In this document: positions 51,201-63,200 of the stretch, one piece after another
Numbering within the stretch: the stretch's first letter is position 1
Layout: every line of letters starts with the position of its first letter
Assembly: GCA_016802295.1 (NCBI GenBank)
Contig: JAESIW010000020.1
Coordinates: 6,108,003 to 6,172,002 of the forward strand
Length of the DNA stretch: 64,000 bases
Reading direction: 5' to 3'
Source of the DNA: Brachionus rotundiformis
Taxonomy: Eukaryota; Rotifera; Eurotatoria; Ploima; Brachionidae
Notes under the pieces: generated by a model
The model's input: the letters and a program-made list of their open reading frames with translations, nothing else
What the model was told of the DNA's origin: nothing
Database searches by the model: none
Translations under genes and position numbers: made by a program

Positions 51201-54200
51201 TCAATAAAACTTATAATTTTGAAGGAGCTTATAATATTACTATTTTTAACACAACTAAAGAATTTAATGTTACAAGCTGTGAGTTTGAATAAAAAAAATT
51301 TTTTTTAAATTAATAATATTTTTTATAGCAAAATCTATGGAAATAATTTGCCAAACTTATGAAGATTTTACATTAGATTGTAACTTGTATTTGTACTCTG
51401 AGGTTTCCAAAAATACCATTCTAATAGATTATGGAGACTGCCAAATTCCGGAACTTCTAGATATTTCTAGCTATTCATTTTATAATTATTTTGGACCAAA
51501 CATAGAAAGTTTATTACCAACAGAAATAATTTATTCAAATAAAAGCTATTTTTTGGCACTAAACAATGAATTTAAATTGGCAGCCAATCTTCTAGGTTTT
51601 GAATTATTTGCCAACCAAAATGGAACTTTTAATTTATCAGTAATTTTTAACTTTTTACTTTTACAAAAAATTAAATTTTTTCTTTAAAAAAAGTTTGTTA
51701 AATTAAACAACTGTGGAGACATAATTTCATGCTCGGCTTACCTTGTCAACAATAACAAAGCTAATTTAAATTTTCTTTTCAACTTTAATATTTCCTTGAA
51801 TGTTAGTGAAGGCTACAATAAGATTATTTTACAAACACCACTTGAAATACCAAAAGGTGCGGTATTGTTCTTGAATCATTTGGAAAAAAATTACTTAGCT
51901 GTGGAGTTGAACAGTAAAGGCGACTTTGGTGACTTGGTATTTAACCCCGATGGAAGCATTTCTAATTTGGACTCTACGGAAAATAAATATCGTTTTTTAA
52001 TAAATTGCTTAATAGATACTGGATATTATTTTGATCAAATTAAAATAAATAGAAAATATCCCATATCAACACATTATAATTTTTCGATTAAATTAGCTAA
52101 TTCATCTCTAGTTTTTAGAAGCATTGTCAAAATCAAAGAAAGTAACATTTATTTTTTCTTTTAAAATTTATTTCTTAATTAAAATTTTAAAGAAAATACA
52201 ACGTTGAAAAATTTTAATTATACAAGTCAGAAAAATTTTGATATTAAATATGAGTACCAAGGAGAAAGATGTGTTACCAACTATACATCAAGTTTAATGA
52301 CTGATATTTCCGAAACATGTTATCTGAGTAAGTGAATGAAATATTAATTAGAATATGGATATATTGTAGGATTAATTATATGATTGATATTTTAATAACT
52401 TCATTAGTATTGTAAAGCTGATTTTATCAGAATTTCTATCGGCAATTAATGATAAAACGATATGTTATTGATGAAAAAATAAACAATATTTTAAAATTGT
52501 TGTAAAAAAAATGCTTAAATAATTTAAAGTTCTAAGTTTATTTTTCTATTTCCTTTTTTTATTATCAGAATTATCTCTCTAGTAAAGTAGCTTTAGATAT
52601 TCTTTCGATATCCAGTTATGTGTTTAAAGCCGTCTCCTTCTCATTGAAATTGCTAGGTTTTTGTCTTGAGAAGATCCGCTTTTTTAACACTATTTGAATT
52701 GATTATGATACAATTTTGGAGATTTTTATATTCCTTCCATTAAAAGCATGTATTTAAATCAAGCAAGGAGCTCTTTTCTGGTATCTCTTATTGAAGATCT
52801 TTTATCTTCTTTACATTAGCGTCAGATTCAAGTGACAGTGTATTTTCCTTTGAATTCTAAAGGCAGTCTTTAGTCTTTAATGTGATTTTATTTTTGGAAA
52901 ACAAAGAATTACTTAACTATCACTTTAATTTAATTTATATGAAAACCCAGCTAAAAACAATAAAAGAGTTAATTAAATAGGGAATTAACAAAACTTAACT
53001 ACCAAATAAGTTAATTCGTATTATACCCTTCAGTTTCAGATGATTTATATGATGATAAAACTTAACCTTTTGTTACCATTATTATTATTATTTTTTGTAC
53101 AAGTTGATTTTTTTTAAAATTTTTTTTTAAATAGTCCATTTAAATCTCATATTTCCTCGTTCGATTATGCTGCATCAGAACTTGAATTTAGTTAGTAAAA
53201 AATCAATTTTCCATGCATTATTTTTTGGTTTTTGGTGCTGCACCAAATGCTTGGTTTAAACGAACAATTTAATAAAAATTGTTTTTATTTTTTCACTTAT
53301 GATAACGCATTAAATTAAGAATTCAAATAATTTTAACTAAAGAAACTTTTGAAAATTTTTTATTGCTAACTCAAGTTGATAATTTAATTACAAAAATAAA
53401 TCCAATAATTTTGAAAGACTTAGAACAAAAGTTTTTAAAAATTATTTATATACTCAATTGATCAAAGTCCTAAAATAAAATTTAAATGCAAATTTAAGCC
53501 TATTTTTTAAATTTTAAATAAAGGTTTTGATTGTTATATTTATGTTGAAATTCCTAGCGAATTTGGAAACATTTCTGAACCTATGAGAATGTACAGAAAC
53601 GAATCGTTTGGTATTCCTGGAACAGTTGTGCCAAACTGTTCACATACATATTCATTAGCTTTTAAATGGACTATTTTACAAGTGGACTTGAATCAAAATG
53701 AGAAAGAAATATTGATGACTGGCAATCCAAGTTTAAATACACCAAATCTAGGAATACTCAAGGACACATTATTATATGGCGATTACAAAATGAGACTCGA
53801 AGCAAATCTGACACTGGATACTGGCTACATAAAAACTATGAATAATGTCCTTTCTAACCAAAGTGAGGCTTATATCCGTATTGTACCAACAGGAATAGAG
53901 ATTTTTGGTCTAGAAAACAATATTAATTATGCCAAGATAGGACTTAATCAGTCACTAGAAATAGAACCTGTGCGGTATTCATTTGATTCAGATCAAATAA
54001 CAAAATTTAATGAACTTGAATTTGAATTTTTTTGCTTTGTTAGAAATCAAAGTGAAGACATCTTCTCATTTAATTTAAAAGAATTTAATTTAACTTATGA
54101 TTTATCTAATTTTTCCAAAAATATCACTTTATCTGAAGATTGTTTCAGTGATTCAAGTAAAATTTTTTTTTTATTTTTTTTAAAGTAGGCGACTAAGGAC

Positions 54201-57200
54201 AAAAAAACTAAATTTTATAAATAAATGGCAGAATAATAATATAAATATAGAATAATATAGACAATAATAGTACGTATTTTATTTATCATAAATGTTTACA
54301 AATGACAATTCTAGTAAACTCCTGACTAATTTAATAAAAATGAAGTATAATTAATTATAAACGATAAGAAATTATATTCGACTAATTTATTTAGAAAAAA
54401 TAGATAGTTAATTTTTTTATAAGATTTTAAATTACTTAAAATTAGAGAGTATTTTTGTAAAAAAAAATTAATTTTATAGAATAGAGTTAAATTGTAATTC
54501 TCAATTTTCAATTTTAAGGTTAATCAACAGGCTAGTGACTTTGTTATAAAGACCGATTAGCACACCATTTATTTAAATAATAAAATAGATTTTATTATTA
54601 AAATAAATTGTTAATAAAATTATTTAAAGTAAAACATTTAAATATTTAAGTTAAATTTTTTGAATTTTTTTACAAAATCTGAGAAAATTAAATTAATATT
54701 ATTAAAAATTGAATGCTTAATGTTGTAAATTTCAACATTGATCTCTTGATCACAAAGCAATTTATAAGTCTTGAGAAGAAAAATCCATAAGTTTTTTCGC
54801 CATTTACTGATTTTTATGTTGGTTCTATTAGATTCTCACTGTTCCTTAAATTATATTTTAAATTTCTTCAGTCATTATGTTGGAATGCATATAAGCCATA
54901 TTTTTCTGAGAAATTATTAATATCATTAAAGTTATTTACATCAAATTTGAACCTAAACAATTTAAATAAAGTCAAATGATAACTCTTGGCCATTTTGATT
55001 ATTGCCTCTTTTGAGAAATAGCATAAGAGAGTCGAGCAGAAGTTGATAGATAGAAAAGTCACTTTATACTGAATGATTTTTTAATATTTTCTGTTATTAT
55101 TATTAAGTCAAATATTTATTTTCATTGTGTAGAATTTATTAATTTTTTTTTATTCAAGCTTTAAAAATATAATGTCGCCTACTCTAATATTATTTTATAT
55201 TGTATTTCTTTAAATTTCCATTAGCCGATTTTATAATCAATTCAAAACAATCTCTCAGAATTTTACCTGGTCGATTAAGATATCAATCGAAGCGTGTATA
55301 TGTTTTTTTGACTCTGCTAAATTATTACGGTTCTTCGTTTTACCAATTTATTAAAATTGATGTGGTACCGACTGCTTTGGTTCCAAGATTAAAGATTGAG
55401 TAAATTAAATAAATCTTAGATTAAAAAATTATAAATAAAACATTTTAAAGGTGTAAATTTCCAGGCTTATGCATTCATTCAGCCAGATATCTCAGATTTT
55501 TTCCAGAAAATCAGTTGTCTGTAAGAAGTAAATGCTTTGATGGATGCCAAGGATCAATTAAAACAACATATACATTTGACATTCAAGGTTCAGTAACTGG
55601 ACTGTCTCAGAGTTGGAAAACTATAGATTCAGATGATAAAACAGATTTTTTATTCGGTCAAAATGACAAAGAACTGGTCATATCTCAAGATTTGTTTGCC
55701 AAATATTCTGATTTTAATTATTGGAAAGTTGATTGTATAATTCAAGCATTGTATGAAAAAGATGGTGATTACATTAATGCTAATTCTACATTAATTTTAT
55801 CTGTTATTGAACCGCCTTTCAATGGAACGTGTCTAGTTCAACCTGATTCAGGATATGCTTTGGTGACTGAATTTTCAATCGAATGCTTTAATTGGATTGA
55901 TATTCAAGGAGATGTGTCTTATTACTTATTTTTCGGTAATCAATTTTTTATCAATAATGTTTAAGATTAGACTTTTTAAAAAAAAATTTCTTTATTATCT
56001 TTTTTGTTTATATTTGTTCATCTAGTCTTCAAGCCTTGATGCATTGTCTCATTTATTCAGAATTCGTTTTGTTGTATAGGTCAGCATTTGATCCTCTGTG
56101 TAACCGATCTGGTGATAGTTGTTCAAATTTGTTTTTTCATACTGGTTCTTTCCTATGTCGCAAAAGAAAAGGATAAAAATTGTTATAACTAACTTGTGTC
56201 AGTGCACAGTATTTGCTTGGTATTAGATTTAGACTTATGAATAAATACCTTGAATGTTCTGTCCTTCAAAAAGCTACCAAACTTTTGCTCATCTTAAAAA
56301 GTATTTTCTTGGTGTAGCTGGATGATGGTCGAAGTCTAACAAAGGAACTTTTTGATTTAGATATTCTCTTTTATATTTAGTCTCTATCTCAGAATTGTTT
56401 GAATTCTTTTGACCTAGTATGACACTGATAATGATAAATGATAATATTCCTGCTTTCATTTTTATTATTTAATCTAACTACTTTATTTTGAAGAGTACTT
56501 AATGTTTGAGTGAATAATTTAATTAATTAATATATATAAACTAATATGAACTATTATTTTTTAGCTATCTTAAATTCTACAAGCGTTCTTTTGGGAAGGA
56601 ATAAGAACGGAACACTAAAAGTTATGTTGCCAGAAGGATCAATAGAAAATGACCATTACTTAAAAATAATGGTCCAAGTTTTTAATGATTTAGACGCTGT
56701 CACAATTTATGAGATACCAAAAGAAATTTCTGTAGTTCAAAAACCGGGATTTGTTTCTGAATTTAAGAATCAATTACTCGATCAATCAACAAGTAAAGCT
56801 TTGCTTGACAAATACTTTTCATCAGATCCAATGGAAACTTCAAAAAATTTGCTTTCATTGACTCTAATGATTTTCCCACCTCTTGATATATCAACCAACT
56901 CAACCAATTCAACTAATATTCCAACTGATGCCGATATTCAAATAAAATCTATATTTATTGAAGTTACCAGTGGTTTACCACTAAGCGATCTTCAGAGCAT
57001 AAAAACTACTTCTGGAGTTTTATCCAAACTAACCGAGAACAGTGATCAAGTTTCTTTTGAAGCTGCTTCTTTGGCTTTAGACAAAAACCAACAACTCACT
57101 GACTCTCTTTCAATCTACAAAGACAATTCAAGTTTTGGTCAATTGAAATCAGCCTCGGATAAAATTATTGATTCAGCAGCTAGTTCTCTTATTGCGCTTG

Positions 57201-60200
57201 GTCAAAGTAGTTCTAACGAAACTACCAATAAATCTATTGAAGGACTAAATAGTGTATCAAAAATATTTAATGTGCTGCTGAATGTATCATCTGAACATCT
57301 TGGTCTGAATCAGGAATCAGAAGTCAAGACCAAAAATGTCAATTTAAAATTTATTAAAAGTACCACAGACAGCATTAAAAAATCTATAAATCTTGATAAT
57401 GGTCAATTTAAGCTTCCAAATTTGACAAATTGTGGAAGTGATAAATGCAGCGATGATAGAATATTGCTGCAAACTTATTCCATGCCTAAACCAATATTGG
57501 GTTTAAATGGTGATCAGCTTGACCTGTCCGGCTCCAGTCTTCTTAGCCTCACATTGTTTGATGATTCAAGTCAAGAAATACCTGTGAACAGTACAGATGA
57601 ATTTTTTGAAATTCGAATCAAAAAAGATTCGAGCCAGATATCATCAAGTTTCTTGTCTGCTCAAATTAATAGTCTAAAGCAGGATATTGGAAACGATTTT
57701 TGGTTCAATTTTAATGTGTCCAATCCTCGGTCTTCAATACATGTTCAGATTAAGCCCGAAAATGGCTCCAAAGCAATACTAGCTTTGTTAAAATTTAATA
57801 TGGATCCAAGTTTTAAAGAAAAAATATTTGACTTGTTTAAAATTTTTTGTCCAAATGATTTAAAAGAGTACAATGGTTATGAATTTTATCAGTTTTTTGT
57901 GAATATGTCAACCAGTGCTGAGTATTGGAATACGAGTCATACCGGTTTTATGTTCAGACAACTTACTGACATTGAGTTTAGTGACTATTGCTTGAAAAAT
58001 GTATCCAATAGATCAGTCTTGCCTGAAATTCTTGATAGCCACAATCCTGATTTTAATATTAGTGCATATTCCTTTAGGGTTTTTACAGCTGGATGTTATT
58101 ACATTGACAAAAAAACTGGTCAATGGTCCGCGGATGGTAAGTTGAAAAAAAATTTAAATTCAAAATTTCATTTAATTTGACCATTTATAAAAAACTCATT
58201 AAAATAGAGATAATTATTTGTCTGAATTATCTTTAAATACTAAAATTCGATTCGAATTCGATTTCTATATAAAAATAACTCTTAACTTGTGGTAAGTGAT
58301 ATTTCGAAAATTTTTATTTATTAATTTTGAATTTCATTTGATTTTTGGTTTCAACTCTTAAGTAAAAATGTAAATACAAGGATAATTAAATCAAATAATT
58401 ATCTCAATTTTTGTGACTTGTTTTTTAAAACGCTTTTAAAGTAAATAAATATATATTCTAATTGATAAAAAAATATGAAAATTTTTAAAGTTAAAAATTT
58501 GTATAATAATTTATTTAAATTAATATTCAAAAGATTATTTTAGAAATATGCTGTATTAAATACCGAAACTGTATTAAAAAACAGTGGTAATGGTTTTTCG
58601 AGATTTTACTTACAATTATCAATTTTTTTTTGCCAAATTAGCATTAATTCTCGTAAAATAAAAATTCAAAATTTTTTAAAATTTTTTCATATTTAAAATT
58701 AAGCTTTCTAACACATCAGTTCTGAAAAAATTAAACTAAAAGATAAGAAATAGAGATTTAAATATCGCTATTTTATATATATTAATCAGTTTAAACTTCT
58801 TTCTAATAAAGATATAATAAACAAATTATTTTCAAATTAAATTAATTTTTTTATTAATTTAAAATTTAAAGGAATGGAAGTTATAGAAGATGGAACTGAC
58901 CTAGAGTATACGAACTGTCGTTCTAGTCATTTGACTGATTTCGCAGGAGGTTTTTTAGTAATGCCTCCGGCTATCAACTTTGAATATGTTTTTGCCAATT
59001 CTTCATTTGATAGGAATCCAACAATTTACCTTACGGTCATTATAATAAGCTCTATTTATATATTTCTTGCCATTATTTGTCTATATTTCGATAAAAAAGA
59101 CAAAGAAAAAGCAAGAATTCATATTCTTGATGACAATTCTCCTCAAGACAGCTATTTTTATGAGATAATTGTGTCTACTGGGTCACGAAAAAACGCTGGT
59201 ACAAAATCAAATGTTTTCATTAAGTTGACAGGTGAAAAAAATGAATCCTCGATTAGGCAACTAAAAAGCTCGGAAAAAGATAAAAAAATAAACTTATTTA
59301 AGCGCAGTGCTGTTGATACATTCTTGATTGCTGTGCCTAGATCGCTTGGCGATATTTTTATGTGCCAAATATATCATGATAATTCTGGTAAAAACAGAGG
59401 TTTAGCATCTTGGTATCTTAAACATTTAGTTGTAACTGACTTACAAACAAAAGATAGATTTATTTTTATATGTGAAAACTGGTTAAGATTTTTACCAAAA
59501 TTTTAAGAAATACTGTACTAATTTTTTTGAATAGGCTAGCAGTTGACAAAAATGATGGTTTGATTGATCGGAGAATACCAGTTTGCGGAGAAAAGCAATT
59601 AAAAGACCTAAAATATTTACTTGAAAGAGAGACAAAAGATAAATTAAGTGACGGCCACTTGTGGTTCTCAATTATAGCCCGACCTCCGCTTAGCACTTTT
59701 ACTCGTCTCGACAGATTAACCTGTGGCTTTGTTATTCTGTACATGACAATGTTAACAAATATTCTCTATTATGAGGTAGATACATCAGCAAAAACGGGAG
59801 GTTTGACAATCGGACCATTTAGTTTAACTCCACAACAGGTAATTAATTAATATTGTGTAATATATTATATTTTAGAAATATTTATTAAAGTTTACAAGTT
59901 TTCTTTTTATATTTAACTAAGAAAAACTATTTCTCTGCTTCGATCAAAAACAATGATCTTATAAAAAGATCATTATTCAATCGATGCATTCTTCACCGAA
60001 ATAGTTTGGTAATTATTTATAAAATGTAAGAGATACATACTTCTTTTTTTAAGTTATAAAACTAAAGTAAAGTTTAAATGATTTTTGAAAGATATTTATG
60101 AATTTAATTTTAAATTTATTAAGAAATTTTTTGCATTAACTTCAGTTATTAGAAATCTCTTTACAATACTCTACTTACTATAACATTATTAAACTAAGAG

Positions 60201-63200
60201 TTTAAGTCAGCAGCAAACTTCCTATAACTAATTTGATACCCTTTTATTCTTTGTCATCTGATTAATACTTTTATTGAAGTGACTTATTGATAAATTTAAA
60301 GCATATAATGTAATATTTAGATATGCATTTAACTATTTTTAATAAATTTAAATTAAAGATTAATGAAAGAGGTCTTACTTTAAACGCAAATTTTATCCAT
60401 TGATAATTTTATGATCGGAAATTTTTTTAAATTTTAAACTAAATGACAACTATCAATATCATGCATATTATATCAATTTGAAGAAAAGAGCTAATCTTAT
60501 CAACATTTAATTTTATTTAAAACATTTAAATATAAAATAAAACATTTTATTAACTTTTGTGCGTCTAAACTTTTGTTCAAAACTGTTTATCAAAATTTTT
60601 ACTTGGTTATTTTTTTAAAATATTTAATATTAACAATTAAAAATTTTCCTTTTTTTTTAAAATTTTTTATTAAAAACTATTTCTCTGCTTCGATCAAAAA
60701 CAATGATCTTATAAAAAGATCATTATTCAATCGATGCATTCTTCACCGAAATAGTATTGGTAAAATGTAAGAGATACATACTTCTTTTTTTAAGTTATAA
60801 AACTTTATAGTAAAGATTAAACAATGTACAAATGATATTTATGAATTTATAAGTGAATTTACTAAGAAATTTTTTGCATTAACTTTAATTTTATTAAGAA
60901 TTTAAAGATAAACTATTTTAATATTTTGAATAATTTATTCATGGAATTAAAAAATTCAAGTAGGTGCAAAAAAGTAGTTAAGAATGCCTAGGACCATATC
61001 ACGTTGAATGCACCGGTTCTCGTCCGATCACCGAAGTTAAGCAACGTCGAGCCCGGTTAGTACTTGGATGGGTGACCGCCTGGGAATACCGGGTGTTCTA
61101 GGCTTTCTTTTTTTTTCTATTTTATTTTTTCTATGATTCAAATAATTTCAAAAAATATTATTAAATTTTAGGAACACAAAATATTAAATCAAAATTTTAA
61201 ATTGAAGAAATCTTTATTTAAAAATTTTTTGAAAATTAATATAAATATTTTGTTGGGCGAACTGTTTTTCGCTTACAGAGATAACTAACTAAAAAATCCA
61301 TCTTTGAAAGCTGCATTCTAATATTCAAATGAGACCAATTGATTAAAACTGTGTTGGCTCTAAGATATTCTCTCTTCACCGTGATTTTCTATGAATTATA
61401 GCTAATAACAATGGAATCGTTTGATTGTGGAAACTTGGCAAGATGATCATTAGACTCTCTGACTATTCGATTAGTTAAGAAGTTCTCAAATTGAACAAAT
61501 TTTATTAAACTCTGTCAGTTTTAACTCCTAAAACGGAAATATGGTATATTTAGCTGCTTTGCCAATTCTTGGTATAATTTAGGTTGAACTTCTTAGCACT
61601 TTTTCAAGAATGTAACGATCTTGATTATTTTTAGTAGATTTTTCGTGCTTTTAGGTATATTAAAATACACTTTTCTTAGATTTATTAGATTGGAATCTTT
61701 TCCATTATATTTCTTATTTCATTTGATCTCAGAAAATGATTATTCAATTAAAAATCACTAAATTTAAACCCGAAAATTATTAACAAGTTATTTTTATGAT
61801 AATTGTACGGTAATTTTTGTATAGAATGGGAAAAACATATAAACTTAGAAACACACCTTTTTAATTATTTTATTGCTAATTTCACGGTATCATACCATTC
61901 CGAGTTTTTTTATCCAAATAAATTAAACTTTTTTAAAAGAGATTTTATTCTTCAAATGCCAGCACTAATTCAACTAAATTTAAAAATGAAAATAAATTCA
62001 AAACTCTTTTTTTCTTGTTTTTTTTTTTATAAAATAAAATCAAAATATTAATTGTAATCTAATTTTAAGATTGGAATTGGCATAATGACAAGTATAATAT
62101 CTTTCCCACCAAGTTTTCTACTGATTCAGCTCTTCAGAAGATCCAAGAGTCGAGTTCCAAGAAAAGAAATATTCAAAAAAAAAATTGATGAGATACAGAA
62201 GGGCAAAAGCTTTACTAATTTGAATGAAGGCTGTGAAAACAAAAATTCAGAAGAAAATGTAAAAAAGAAAAAGAAAAGAAGGCTCCAATTTCCTTGGTGG
62301 TGCAAAATAATAGCTTATATTCTAAGTGTTGTATTTACAGGAGTATCTTTATTTTTTATCATCACAAAAGGTATTTCTTTTGGCGATGAAAAAGTATCTA
62401 AGTGGCTCGCTTCATTCATAACTGGAATATTTTCTTCGCTTTTAATTACTCAACCAATTCAAGTAGCCCTAACTACTGCTTTGCTTGTTTTAATATTTAG
62501 AAAGACTGAAAATTTTACCAATTTTGATGATGCTGATATTAACCTAAAATCTGTAGATGATTATCCGATTGCAAATGAAAAGAAATCCCTTTATTACCAA
62601 CCTGAAAGTATTCAAGACCACAAAAGGACACAAGAGATAAAATTAAAATTCTTAAGAGAAAAAAAAGCAATGGCTATTTTAAGAGAAATATTTGTTTATA
62701 CAATATTCTTAATGGTTTTATTTTTAGTATCATTTAATAATAAAGACTTGAACTCATATAGCTATCAAAAACACATTCAAAAAATGTTCGACATTAAAAG
62801 TTTAGAGAAAATTCAATATGTTGAAGATATTTGGAACTGGACAAAGAAGAGTTTTATTACTGCATTTAAAAGCGATACAAACAATGGTGAATTAGATAAT
62901 TATATGATTGACAAAACATCATATATAATAGGAAATCCAATAATTAGACAATTAAGAATTAAAAATGGTAAGTATAAAAATACCAGGAAAATTAATATTC
63001 AAAAATGAGACCTAAATACTAAATTATTGAGGAATTTGTACAAATCTTTAATAAGATCGATATAAGACTACTTTTTCCTTTTACTCATTTTCAGAGACAG
63101 ATAAAAACAAAATACAAATTATTCAAAATTCAGTAGTGAGATAAATTCTAATAATGAAATTCGATACTTCTTCAAACGTTCTACATCATGAAGCCCTTAA

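Larger units (their letters stand above)
39403..52141 (+). repeat. Seven tandem copies of a phase-1/phase-1 ectodomain cassette
   Basis: Module coding lengths are 720, 744, 771, 762, 765, 747 and 759 nt, all multiples of three. Each has part A (C...C...V-x-YGDG-like, ~145 nt, ends phase 1), part B (L-x-NTEFK-x-DT-x-L-x-GFE-x-YA, ~172 nt, ends phase 0) and part C (CG...SC..Y, GKN-x-F, V-x-KG, FEDY, WRFY-x-N, ~450 nt, ends phase 1). Modules 1, 3, 5 keep A|B|C. Modules 4, 6 have A|BC. Module 7 has AB|C. Module 2 is ABC in one exon. Confidence 0.85.

Noticed and set aside
59926..60005. 80-nt hairpin as spliced leader, U6 or other snRNA
   Set aside because: No resemblance to the known rotifer leader or to U1-U6 cores. 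A Sm-like AATTATTGG downstream occurs in copies A and C but not in B2.
60676..60755. Hairpin as an independent MITE with 8-bp ends
   Set aside because: All copies share flanking sequence over hundreds of bases and keep spacing to 5S, so they are duplicated units, not separate insertions.
63097..63142. Short frame after the acceptor at 63096 as exon 26
   Set aside because: It stops after about 16 codons and lacks the Cys-rich TOP pattern, which is better matched by the fragment at 32874.
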